A stretch of DNA of 64,000 nt from Labrys sp. WJW (GTDB lineage Bacteria; Pseudomonadota; Alphaproteobacteria; Rhizobiales; Labraceae): positions 62,001-126,000 of the forward strand of contig NZ_LYXZ01000027.1 in NCBI RefSeq assembly GCF_001676615.1. Reading direction: 5' to 3'. The notes below the pieces were generated by a model. That model ran no database searches, was not told where the DNA came from, and saw nothing but the letters and a program-made list of their open reading frames with translations. The number at the start of each line of letters is the position of its first letter. Within the stretch, counting starts at the first letter, position 1. Positions 7,932 through 16,036 of the stretch are shown one piece after another. The position numbers were made by a program, and so were the translations under genes.

Positions 7932-10475
7932 CTATCGCTGTTGGGCGCTTGCAAGGAGATCGGCCGGCTTGGCCGTCGCCCGATCGCCGAATGCCAGTGC
8001 CATGACCTGCTCTTCCGTCGCCCCGCGTGCGAGCTCCCCGACCGAATGGCCTTGGCGCATGACCACGATGCGATCGGCGACGCCGAGCACCTCCGGCAGT
8101 TCGCTCGACACCATCAAGATGGCGGCGCCCTCCTGCTTGAGCCCGGCGATGAGGCGGTGCAGCTCGGATTTTGCGCCGACGTCGACGCCGCGCGTCGGCT
8201 CGTCGAGCAGGATGATCCTGGGTTTGGTCGCCAGCCATTTGCCGATCACGACTTTCTGCTGGTTGCCGCCGGAAAGCTCGATCGTCGCCTTCCCGGGCTG
8301 TGCCGGGCGTACGCCGAGCGAGCCGATCAGCTCGCGCGCCAGCGCGGCGATCCGGGCCGGGGAAAGAATGCCGAGGCGGCTATGGCCCCGGATCCATGCC
8401 AGCGAAAGGTTGTCGCTGACCGACATGGTGCCGACGAACCCTTCCAGATGGCGGTCCTCGGGAATATAGACGATGCCCGCGCGATTGGCGGCCTTCAGGT
8501 CCGCTCCCCGCTGGGGCCTGCCGAAGATGGTGATCGCCCCGCTCTGCGGCGCAGCCATGCCGGCGATGAGGCGCAGCACTTCCGAACGTCCGCTGCCCAT
8601 CAGGCCGGCCAGTGCGACGATCTCGCCGCGATGCACGTTGAGCGAAGCGGATTTGAGCAGCTTGCCGTCGGACAGCGCCTCGACCTCGATGGCCCTTTCG
8701 CCGATATCGGCCTGGTGGTGGGGGAAGACATCACCGACATCGCGCCCCACCATCATCGAGACGATCTCGGCCTCGTTCGTCTCGGCCGTGCGGCGCTCGC
8801 CGATGAATTTGCCGTCGCGCAGGACGACGACGCGGCCACACAGATTGAAGATCTCCTCCATCTTGTGGGAGATGTAGAGGATGCCGGCTCCGCGGGCCTT
8901 GAGCCTGTCGATCAGCCCATAGAGCTGGTCGCGCTCGCGGTTGGAGAGCGCGCTGGTCGGCTCGTCCATCACCATGAACCAGGCATCGGACAGAACCGCG
9001 CGCGCGATCTCCACCATTTGCTGCCGGCCCACGGATAGCGAGCGCAGTTCGGCGTCGACCGGAATGTCGAGCGAAAACTCGTCCATGACGGCCTGGGCTT
9101 CGCGGCGCATCCGGGCCCGGTCGAGCAGGCCCAGGCGCGTGCGCGGCTCGCGGCCGACGAACAGGTTCTCCTCAACCGTCAGGTCGGGCGACAGGCTGAA
9201 ATGCTGATGGATGACACTGATGTCGCGCGCCTCGTTGGAGGAATGAAAGTCGACGGTCTTGCCATCGATGACGATCTCGCCCTCGTCGGGGCGATAGATT
9301 CCGGAGATGCATCTCACCAGGGTCGACTTGCCGGCCCCGTTCTCGCCGGCGAGCGCGACCACCTCGCCGGACGAGACAGTAAAAGACACGCCGTCGAGCG
9401 CCTTGACGCCCGGAAACACCTTGCCGATTCCGCGCAGGGCAATGCTGTGGGCACCGCCCGCGCCGGTGGGCGACACAGCAAGTGCTCCATCGGTTCTTTT
9501 CGGTGTCGTGCGCCGCAAGCTGGAAAACAGCGAGGTCACGCTCTCGGGCTGGCTGGCCAGCACGGCCGCCAGGATCAGCGCCGCGGTGATGTAGTAGATG
9601 ACGATCTGCGGCACCTGCAGGAAGGACAGGCCGGTATTGATCACCCCGAGCAGCATGGCGCCGAGCGCCGTTCCCCAGATCGAGCCCCGGCCGCCCGACA
9701 GTTTCGTGCCGCCGACGATGGCAGCGGTGATCGCGGTGAATTCAAGGCCGGTGCCCGCTAAAGGCTGGGCGGAACCGAGGCGGCCAATGGTCAGGATGGC
9801 GCCGAGTCCCGCCGTGGCGCCGGCGATGAGATAGACGGAGATGCGGACCGGGCCGACCGGCACCATCGAGGCGCGGGCGGCCTCGGCATTGCCGCCGACC
9901 GCATAGATCCAGCGCCCATAGACGGTGCGCTTGAGCACGAACCACCAGGCCAGCAGAACGGCCAGGGCAATGACGACGGACACCGGCAACAACCCGAACG
10001 TCTCCCGTCCGGCATAGAGCACGACCGGATCGGCGATGGTGATGCTCGACGCCCTGGACAGGCTGAGCGAAAGGCCGCGGGCGAAAGCCATGGTGGCGAG
10101 CGTGGCCATGAACGGCGAAATGCCGGCAGACCCGATCAGGATGCCGTTGAGGAGCCCGACAAGTGCACCGCTTCCGATCGCCGCCGCCAGCGTGAGCACG
10201 GCCGATCCCGACGCGGCATGGACGAGGCCGGCGGCCACGCCGGCAAAAGCCAGCGTGCTGCCCACCGAAATATCGATGCCCCGTGCGATGATGACGGCGG
10301 TCATCGCGAAGGCGATCAGGGCGATCACCGAACTCTGCTGGGCGATGCTGACGAAATTGCCGGCCGTCAGGAAGCGCGGATCGATCCAGCCGAACACCAC
10401 GACCGCCAGCACGAAGACGAGGATCAATACCGGCTCGTTCCGCCTGAAAAGGCTCGATAATCTCAGCTGGGACAT
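7932..10475 (-). CDS. Fused ABC permease-ATPase (RbsC-RbsA type) importer protein
   Basis: An 847-residue protein joining two normally separate subunits. Residues 1 to about 320 are an RbsC-type permease (MTAVIIARGIDISVGSTLAF; GGTKLSGGRGSIWGTALGAM). After a polar linker (about 325-350), a duplicated RbsA-type ATPase follows: Walker A GENGAGKST in the first half, then LSVGRQQMVEIARAV and the Walker B VMDEPTSAL. The second half has the degenerate A-loop GLMGSGRSE, LSGGNQQKVVIGKWLA and LLDEPTRGVDVG. GGGGGAAATC precedes the ATG at 10475. The solute-binding protein gene lies 117 bases upstream. No stop codon or frameshift is seen at the junction, so the fusion looks real. Confidence 0.88.
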   Translation of the reverse strand: MSQLRLSSLFRRNEPVLILVFVLAVVVFGWIDPRFLTAGNFVSIAQQSSVIALIAFAMTAVIIARGIDISVGSTLAFAGVAAGLVHAASGSAVLTLAAAIGSGALVGLLNGILIGSAGISPFMATLATMAFARGLSLSLSRASSITIADPVVLYAGRETFGLLPVSVVIALAVLLAWWFVLKRTVYGRWIYAVGGNAEAARASMVPVGPVRISVYLIAGATAGLGAILTIGRLGSAQPLAGTGLEFTAITAAIVGGTKLSGGRGSIWGTALGAMLLGVINTGLSFLQVPQIVIYYITAALILAAVLASQPESVTSLFSSLRRTTPKRTDGALAVSPTGAGGAHSIALRGIGKVFPGVKALDGVSFTVSSGEVVALAGENGAGKSTLVRCISGIYRPDEGEIVIDGKTVDFHSSNEARDISVIHQHFSLSPDLTVEENLFVGREPRTRLGLLDRARMRREAQAVMDEFSLDIPVDAELRSLSVGRQQMVEIARAVLSDAWFMVMDEPTSALSNRERDQLYGLIDRLKARGAGILYISHKMEEIFNLCGRVVVLRDGKFIGERRTAETNEAEIVSMMVGRDVGDVFPHHQADIGERAIEVEALSDGKLLKSASLNVHRGEIVALAGLMGSGRSEVLRLIAGMAAPQSGAITIFGRPQRGADLKAANRAGIVYIPEDRHLEGFVGTMSVSDNLSLAWIRGHSRLGILSPARIAALARELIGSLGVRPAQPGKATIELSGGNQQKVVIGKWLATKPRIILLDEPTRGVDVGAKSELHRLIAGLKQEGAAILMVSSELPEVLGVADRIVVMRQGHSVGELARGATEEQVMALAFGDRATAKPADLLASAQQR

Positions 10476-10592
10476 GATTTCCCCCAAATAGCGATCGGGC
10501 CGGTCATCACTTGCGGCGCGGCGAGGCGCGCTGCGGCATACAGGCAAGCGACTGCCGGCACGGATCGGCCGCGCCGGCAGAAGACGTCCGGT

Positions 10593-11618
10593 TTATTTTC
10601 CGACCGTCATGGCCGAGGCCGGCACCTTGGGGCCGAGCTGCTCGGTGTAGTTCTTGGCCTCGATGGCCTGCTTGTCGGTGTTGATATGCTCGAAGTTCAG
10701 CCCGGCCGCCTTCAGCTTCTTCGCCGTTTCGTCGGAGGTGACGAAATAGGTCGGCATGTAGAGATCCTTCGGCAGCTTCTCGCCATTGGCCAGACGGGTC
10801 GCGACCGCGATGTTCCAATAGCCGACGCGATTGGCGCCGGTGAGGACATCGAGCACCATCTTGCCGCTGTCGATCAGTTCCTTCATCTCGGCATCGCCGT
10901 CATAGCCGCCATAGATCAGGTTCGAACCCATGGAACTGGCGACCGAATCCGCCGCCAGGCACAGGCTGTCGGAGATGCAGGCGATCGCCTTGAGGTCGGG
11001 ATAGGTCGTCAGCCAGGTCTGTGCGGCATTCGTCGCCTTGGCGGCATCCCAATTGGTCGGCTCCACACCGACGATCTTGATCTTGGGATATTCCTTGGCC
11101 AGGGTCTCGACGAAGCCCTTTTCGCGGGTGTCGGACACGAAATTGCCGCGAGAGCCGACGAGCAGGGCGATCTCACCCTCCCCGCCGAGCGAGGCACCGA
11201 TGGCACGGGCCACCATCGCCATGTTGTCATAGTCGGGATAGAGGGTGGAATAATTGCCGTCCGCCTCCACCTTGTTGCCCATGGTGACAACGGGAATGCC
11301 GGCCGCGAGCGCCTTCTTGATCACCGGCACCAGGGCATTCTTGTCGAGCGGATCGACCAGAATGGCGCTGACGCCCTGGTTGATGAAGTTCTCGATGATG
11401 GCCACTTCCTTCTCGAGACTTCCCTCCGCGCTCTGCCAGGTGGAGCGCACGCCATAATCCCTGGCAGCGACGTCACCCGCTTCCTTCATGCGCACATAGA
11501 AGGAGTTTTGCAGGTCGATGGCGGCGACGCCGAGGACCTTGTCCTTGGCCTGCGCCAAAGACGGCATGGCAAGCGCCAACGCGAACAACGCCACCGATGT
11601 CTTGAAGATGCTACGCAT
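10593..11618 (-). CDS. Periplasmic sugar-type solute-binding protein (Peripla_BP_4)
   Basis: A 341-residue protein starting MRSIFKTSVALFALALAMPS with a signal peptide probably cut after AQA. The mature part begins KDKVLGVAAIDLQNSFYVRMK and contains IENFINQGVSAILVDPLDKNAL, the type I periplasmic-binding-protein fold of ribose, xylose and autoinducer-2 receptors. It would deliver its ligand to the permease-ATPase encoded downstream. AAAGGAGGAG gives a strong ribosome site before the ATG at 11618, consistent with the high expression usual for binding proteins. A 156-base spacer with a tandem direct repeat separates it from the eutB-like gene. The ligand cannot be named. Confidence 0.87.
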   Translation of the reverse strand: MRSIFKTSVALFALALAMPSLAQAKDKVLGVAAIDLQNSFYVRMKEAGDVAARDYGVRSTWQSAEGSLEKEVAIIENFINQGVSAILVDPLDKNALVPVIKKALAAGIPVVTMGNKVEADGNYSTLYPDYDNMAMVARAIGASLGGEGEIALLVGSRGNFVSDTREKGFVETLAKEYPKIKIVGVEPTNWDAAKATNAAQTWLTTYPDLKAIACISDSLCLAADSVASSMGSNLIYGGYDGDAEMKELIDSGKMVLDVLTGANRVGYWNIAVATRLANGEKLPKDLYMPTYFVTSDETAKKLKAAGLNFEHINTDKQAIEAKNYTEQLGPKVPASAMTVGK

Positions 11619-11656
11619 ATGAACTCCTCCTTTGCCTGGATGGCTTTTGGTTTGGA

Positions 11657-11690
11657 CGTTTACGTGCTTCTTGTTTGTACGTACTTCTTG
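11657..11690. repeat. Tandem 17-base direct repeat ahead of the binding-protein gene
   Basis: CGTTTACGTGCTTCTTG (11657-11673) and TTTGTACGTACTTCTTG (11674-11690) are adjacent and agree at 13 of 17 positions. They lie 39-72 bases upstream of the binding-protein start, between two co-directional genes, where an internal promoter or regulator site would be expected. No -35/-10 pair is convincing. Confidence 0.4.
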
Positions 11691-11774
11691 CTTTTCTTGG
11701 CCGTGCGCCGCCTTCTTGCGAGGCGCTCCTGACGGCTGAGATGCGGCGCACCGCTGCGCCGGCAAAAATCCTCC

Positions 11775-12713
11775 TCAGGCGGAAAGCCCATCCACCCCGG
11801 CACCGCAGACCAATCCGGCAACGCGCTCACCGGGCTTTGGCCTGACCGCACCCGCCATCAGCGCCGCCAGCGAGGCCGCGCCGCTCAGATCCGCGGCAAT
11901 GCCGAACTCGAACCAGAGAAGCTCGGCGGCGCACTGCATCGCTTCGTCGCTGACCAGCACGATGTCATCGACATGGCGCCGCGCGATCTCGTAGATGCTC
12001 TCGTCCGTGCGGCCGCAGGCCATGGTGGCGACCCGCGTGGTCACCTGCGGCAGACGCACGACCCGGCCCGCTGCGAAACAGGCATGGAGGGTCGGCGAAC
12101 CCACCGGTTCCACGCCGATGATGCGGGCCTTCGGCTTCATCGCCTTGACGACCTGCGACACTCCGGCGATGAGGCCGCCGCCGCCGATGGCGATGATGTA
12201 GAGATCGGCATCCGGAATCTGCTCCAGCATTTCAACGCCGATGGTGCCCTGCCCCGCAACGATGGCCTCATCGGCGAAGGGGTGCATGTAAAAGGCACCA
12301 CTCTCCCGGGCATGGGCCGCCGCGGCCTGGTGGGCCTCGTCCCATACGGCGCCGGCGTAGCGCACCTCGGCACCCAGCTTGAGAAGCTTCTGTTCCTTGA
12401 GCGGGCTGGCATTGGTCGGCAGGAAGATGGTGGCCGGCACGCCGCTCTGACGGGCCATATAGGCGGTGGCCAGGCCGTGATTGCCGCCGGAGGCCGCGAC
12501 AAGACCCTTGGCGATCGCCTCGGCGGACAGCGACTTGACCCGATTGACGGCGCCGCGGATCTTGAACGAACCGCTGACTTGCAGGCATTCGAGCTTGAGA
12601 TGAGTGTCACTCGGAATGGTGGCGTCGGAGCAATGCTCGAGCCTGAGAACGGGCGTCCTGCGGATATGGGGCCTGACGCGCTCGACGGCGGCCTTGATCG
12701 CCTCAACGCTCAT
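11775..12713 (-). CDS. eutB: Threonine dehydratase-like PLP enzyme (EutB type)
   Basis: A 312-residue fold-type II PLP enzyme. The Schiff-base Lys is K51 in QVSGSFKIRGA; the phosphate-binding glycine loop is IAIGGGGLIAGV; SGGNHGLATA is the substrate loop. It lacks the C-terminal ACT domain of biosynthetic threonine dehydratase, as in catabolic serine/threonine dehydratases and in the hydroxyectoine-utilisation enzyme EutB. The EutB label rests on the adjacent doeB-like gene, which accompanies eutB in ectoine catabolic clusters. The expected eutC, doeA and ectoine transporter genes are absent here, so a general hydroxyamino-acid dehydratase is equally possible. The ATG at 12713 overlaps the doeB-like stop by eleven bases. 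Confidence 0.7.
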   Translation of the reverse strand: MSVEAIKAAVERVRPHIRRTPVLRLEHCSDATIPSDTHLKLECLQVSGSFKIRGAVNRVKSLSAEAIAKGLVAASGGNHGLATAYMARQSGVPATIFLPTNASPLKEQKLLKLGAEVRYAGAVWDEAHQAAAAHARESGAFYMHPFADEAIVAGQGTIGVEMLEQIPDADLYIIAIGGGGLIAGVSQVVKAMKPKARIIGVEPVGSPTLHACFAAGRVVRLPQVTTRVATMACGRTDESIYEIARRHVDDIVLVSDEAMQCAAELLWFEFGIAADLSGAASLAALMAGAVRPKPGERVAGLVCGAGVDGLSA

Positions 12714-13794
12714 CGGCCCGCCCCAGCATTGCCAGCGCCTCTGGATATTCGTCGGCGATGACGAAGCAGCAATTGCCCGGCCTGACCCGCCCCGGCTGGC
12801 GCTTGGCGAAGACGACGCCGTCAATGGCGTAGCGAAGCTCGACAGGCTCGCGGGCCGGCGATCGCGGGAAATGGATCCGGCCGGCAAGTTCGCCCTTCCT
12901 GGCAATGGCACCCAATTGGCCGATCGGCTCGAACACACCGTCATCATCGGCCAGGATGTAGCCCCGGCTGTCCGGCACTTTGAGCACCCGCTTGTTGGCC
13001 TCCTGCGGCAATTCGGGTTGCCCCTTCAGGACACCGGCATGTTTGAGGACGTTTCGAATGCCGCGCCGGCAGATGGCGAGAGCGTCCTGGCTGACCAGGC
13101 CTCCGCCAGCCATTTCAGTGCCGATGACGACGAGGCCCTGCAGATTGGCGGCTGCGGTCGCCGTGCGCGTCTCACCCAGATTGTCGACCATGACGACGGT
13201 CGGAGCGCCGAAGGCGAGCGTTGCCTCGATGTTGAGCCGATGTCCCTCGGGCGTCGGCGACGGCTCGATGATGGCGCTGGGCAGGATCATCAGCGAGGAC
13301 CCGCCCGAATGCAGGTCGAGGAAATAATCGGCGAGCGGCATCAGGCAATCATGGACATAGGCCGCGATCTGCCTGGTGAGCGTGCCGTCGAAATCACCTG
13401 GAAAGCAGCGGTTGAAGTTCAGCCCGTCGATCGGCGAAGTGCGCGTTCCCGCTTCGACGGCCCGGATGTTGATGGCGGGTATGGCGATGATGCGGCCCGA
13501 AACCTCCGTGGGGTCGATGTCGCGCAGCAATTCGCCGAGCGCCAGGGGGCCTTCATATTCGTCGCCGTGATTGCCCGCCTCGACGAGCACTGTCGGCCCA
13601 TTGCCATTCTTGACGACGGCCAGCGGCACCTGGACCGCGCCCCAGGCATCGTCGTGGGGAGATTGGGGCACACAGAAATAGCCGATCTGCTTGCCGGGCC
13701 GCTCCAGGTCGACGGTCGTAAACACACTATTTCTGCGTGGGCTCACCGGCTTTCGGCGGGTCGGCTCCGATGTCGCAGCCATCAAATCCGTCAT
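12703..13794 (-). CDS. doeB: Zinc-dependent deacylase, DoeB/AstE-AspA family
   Basis: A 363-residue member of the succinylglutamate desuccinylase/aspartoacylase family. The zinc ligands are visible as H76 and E79 in VEAGNHGDEYEG and H162 in YFLDLHSGGSSL; GLNFNRCFPG is the substrate-binding Asn-Arg block. DoeB removes acetate from N-acetyl-diaminobutyrate in ectoine breakdown, and this protein resembles that subgroup. The length is slightly above DoeB because of a 25-residue polar N-terminal extension. GGGGAGAAACCC precedes the ATG at 13794. It is the first gene of the minus-strand operon and diverges from the IclR regulator across a 121-base region with a clear inverted repeat. Confidence 0.75.
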   Translation of the reverse strand: MTDLMAATSEPTRRKPVSPRRNSVFTTVDLERPGKQIGYFCVPQSPHDDAWGAVQVPLAVVKNGNGPTVLVEAGNHGDEYEGPLALGELLRDIDPTEVSGRIIAIPAINIRAVEAGTRTSPIDGLNFNRCFPGDFDGTLTRQIAAYVHDCLMPLADYFLDLHSGGSSLMILPSAIIEPSPTPEGHRLNIEATLAFGAPTVVMVDNLGETRTATAAANLQGLVVIGTEMAGGGLVSQDALAICRRGIRNVLKHAGVLKGQPELPQEANKRVLKVPDSRGYILADDDGVFEPIGQLGAIARKGELAGRIHFPRSPAREPVELRYAIDGVVFAKRQPGRVRPGNCCFVIADEYPEALAMLGRADER

Positions 13795-13825
13795 GGGTTT
13801 CTCCCCTTTCGGTCAGATGATGATA

Positions 13826-13859
13826 GTTTTATATATGATGTCAAGTTTGAATATAAAAC
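13826..13859. promoter_or_regulatory. Inverted repeat in the doeB-like/IclR divergent promoter
   Basis: GTTTTATAT (13826-13834) and ATATAAAAC (13851-13859) form perfect 9-base arms around a 16-base centre, in an AT-rich stretch that stands out from its GC-rich surroundings. It lies 32 bases before the doeB-like ATG and 56 before the IclR ATG, the expected place for the operator of the divergent regulator. It overlaps the likely promoter elements. Confidence 0.6.
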
Positions 13860-13915
13860 CGTAGGCACAAGCCGAGAGAATTCTCTATGGTCTGCGCCCA
13901 TTGAGGGAATCGCGC

Positions 13916-14719
13916 ATGAGCAGCATCGAAGATCGGGAAAAGCCCGCCTATTCCGCGCCGGCCCTGACCAAGGGGTTGGAGGTCCTGGAACTGCTGGCAG
14001 AGGCCGGAGCGCCCTTGACGATGAAGGAGATCGCGGATGGGCTGGGTCGGTCGAAAAACGAGATCTTTCGCATGCTCGTGGCCCTCCAGGAGCGCGGCTA
14101 TATCGAGCGCGATCCGGAAACGGATGCCTTCTACCTGACCGATCGTCTGTTCAAGCTAGGGCTGCATACGCCGCGCCAGCAAGACCTCTTGACGGCGGTC
14201 ATGCCGGAACTGACCGCCATCGCGCTGGAATGCCAGCAATCACCTCATCTGGTCGTCGTCAATCACGGCCTGACGGTGGTCGTCGCTGCGGTGCCCGGCG
14301 GCGAGGACATGTCCTTCACACTGCGCCTTGGTTATGGACGCCTTGCGACGGATTCGACCTCCGGCCAGGTCGTGCTCGCCTTTCAGCCGCCTGCCGTCGC
14401 CAAGAAGATCATCGAGGAAAGCCAGGGGCGCAGTGCCGTCCCGGTCGATCGCGCCGCGCTGGAAGCCAGTCTTGCCGCCATTCGTGCCCGGGGGCACGAA
14501 CTGCGCTCGAGCCGGGATTTCGTCGGTATCACGGATATATGCTGCCCGATTTTCGGCGCGGACGGCTTCGCTGCCGCGTCCATCATCATCGCCTATGTCA
14601 ACCGGCATGCCCACGACAACCAGGCCCGGCACGAAACCACGCTTGGGGTGTTGCAGGCCTCCTGCCATCGCATCTCGGCAAAACTCTCACCCCGGCTAAG
14701 TGTTCAGCATCCGATCTGA
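13916..14719 (+). CDS. IclR-family transcriptional regulator
   Basis: A 267-residue regulator. Residues 14-75 form the winged helix-turn-helix (YSAPALTKGLEVLELLAEAG, then MKEIADGLGRSKNEIFRMLVALQERGYIER). Residues 85-255 form the effector domain, with DSTSGQVVLAF and RSSRDFVGITDICCPIFGADG. It diverges from the doeB-like operon and most likely controls it through the GTTTTATAT palindrome; IclR proteins commonly repress or activate their adjacent catabolic operon in response to a pathway metabolite. GAGGGAA lies six bases before the ATG at 13916. Confidence 0.88.
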   Translation: MSSIEDREKPAYSAPALTKGLEVLELLAEAGAPLTMKEIADGLGRSKNEIFRMLVALQERGYIERDPETDAFYLTDRLFKLGLHTPRQQDLLTAVMPELTAIALECQQSPHLVVVNHGLTVVVAAVPGGEDMSFTLRLGYGRLATDSTSGQVVLAFQPPAVAKKIIEESQGRSAVPVDRAALEASLAAIRARGHELRSSRDFVGITDICCPIFGADGFAAASIIIAYVNRHAHDNQARHETTLGVLQASCHRISAKLSPRLSVQHPI

Positions 14720-14957
14720 GGCGGCTCCATTCGCGCGTCGGCCTTCGCGATCGGTTGCTTGCAGAAGCACTTCTCGCTGGCTCGGCCCGTGGGTGAGCCT
14801 ATGGAACAAACGAAAGGGCGTATTCCGCCCTCCGGGTCAACGAGAAGCCGCGCCATGATGGGATCTTCCAATCCAACTGGTTGCGGAAGCCCCCCCTTTT
14901 CCCTTGCATCGCGATCCGGACCGTACGCGGCCAAGCCGGTCGCATCGGGTCAACCCG

Positions 14958-14986
14958 CCGGGAGCGACCAATCGCGCCCTCCCGGC
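14958..14986 (-). terminator. Hairpin after the proX gene
   Basis: GCCGGGAG (14958-14965) pairs with CTCCCGGC (14979-14986) just downstream of the minus-strand proX stop. There is no U-run, so the function as a terminator is only suggested by position between convergent transcripts (IclR and proX). The rest of 14720-14998 shows no gene. Confidence 0.4.
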
Positions 14987-14998
14987 GAGCCAGGTGGT

Positions 14999-16036
14999 TC
15001 ACTTGGTCGCCGCGCTGATCCAGCGGTCGAACTCGCCCTGATTGGCGGCAATCCATTCGCCGGCGATCTTCTTCATGTCCGCATTGGTCTTGGCACCCTT
15101 GCCCAGCGCCCCCTCCCACTCGCTCCATGTATTCAGCGGCCACTTTGCCTGCGCAACGAATTTTCCGACGGCCGGATTGGCGGCCAGGAATTCCTTGTTG
15201 GCAAGGGTGCGCCAGTTCCAGGGGCCTACAGCCATCCGGCACGGGTTCTGACCACCGGCGCAGCCCGCCACATCCGGCACCTCATGCGTCTTCGGCTTGT
15301 TCACGCCCGGCGGCAGGGCGTCGTAGGGTATCGGCAGCCAGACCACGTCCTTGGCCGGCTTCAGGCGGTAGACGATCCAGGACGGGCTCCAGGTGTAGAG
15401 CAGGATCGGTTCGCCCCGGTCGGCCCTGGCGAACGCCTCGGCAATCAGCGGTTCATACTTTGCACGGATCGGGCGCACGGTGTCGCTCAGGCCGAATTCC
15501 TTCACCTGGAAATCGACGACGTCACCACATTTCCAGGCCGGGTCGCAATTGATCAGATTGGCCTTGCCATCGCCGTCGCTGTCGAACAGCGCCGCGATCT
15601 TGGGATCCTTCAGTTGAGAGAAATTGGTGATGTTGTTGGCTTCGGCGGTCTTCTTGTCGATGATGTAGCCATTGATACCGCCCCCGATGATCGAGCCGTC
15701 ACTGATCAGTTCGGTGGCGCCCGCAACCTTCTCGATGGCCGGCTGGGCCTGCGGCCAGTTGATATCGCCGGTCATGTCGAGGTCGCCCTGCGAAATGGCC
15801 TGCAGGATCGCCGACATGTTCATCGTCGACAGTTTGACCTCATAGCCGAGCTTCTCGAGACCGGCGATCAGGATCTGATCCTGGATATAGTTCGCGCCGA
15901 GGCTGTCGGAGGACACAAAGCGAATGGTCTTGCCTTCGCCGGGGCTGCCCTGAGCCAGCGCGGGTCCGGCAATCAGGGCCGAGAACAATGCCGCAGCGCA
16001 GGCAACGCCTTTCCATGTGGTGCGCAAGACGATCAT
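14999..16036 (-). CDS. proX: Glycine betaine/proline-type substrate-binding protein
   Basis: A 345-residue periplasmic protein with signal peptide MIVLRTTWKGVACAAALFSA ending near ALAQ. The mature part (KTIRFVSSDSLGANYIQDQI, then GDLDMTGDINWPQAQPAIEK) is the OpuAC/ProX fold. Aromatic residues in YTWSPSWIVYRL and VGPWNWRTLANKE are candidates for the box that cages quaternary amines. Two Cys pairs (INCDPAWKCG; AGCAGGQNPC) could form disulfides. It is translationally coupled to proW (four-base overlap). Here proX is the last gene, the reverse of being first, but the order V-W-X is the classic proU one. Glycine betaine, proline betaine or choline are likely ligands. Confidence 0.88.
   Translation of the reverse strand: MIVLRTTWKGVACAAALFSALIAGPALAQGSPGEGKTIRFVSSDSLGANYIQDQILIAGLEKLGYEVKLSTMNMSAILQAISQGDLDMTGDINWPQAQPAIEKVAGATELISDGSIIGGGINGYIIDKKTAEANNITNFSQLKDPKIAALFDSDGDGKANLINCDPAWKCGDVVDFQVKEFGLSDTVRPIRAKYEPLIAEAFARADRGEPILLYTWSPSWIVYRLKPAKDVVWLPIPYDALPPGVNKPKTHEVPDVAGCAGGQNPCRMAVGPWNWRTLANKEFLAANPAVGKFVAQAKWPLNTWSEWEGALGKGAKTNADMKKIAGEWIAANQGEFDRWISAATK

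Noticed and set aside
6909..9038. 709-codon open frame on the plus strand
   Set aside because: Antisense shadow of the ABC permease and fused permease-ATPase genes; composition is DHQR-rich and shows no family signature.
12604..14796. 730-codon open frame on the plus strand spanning doeB-like and IclR genes
   Set aside because: It runs antisense to the deacylase and out of frame through the IclR gene; no domain.
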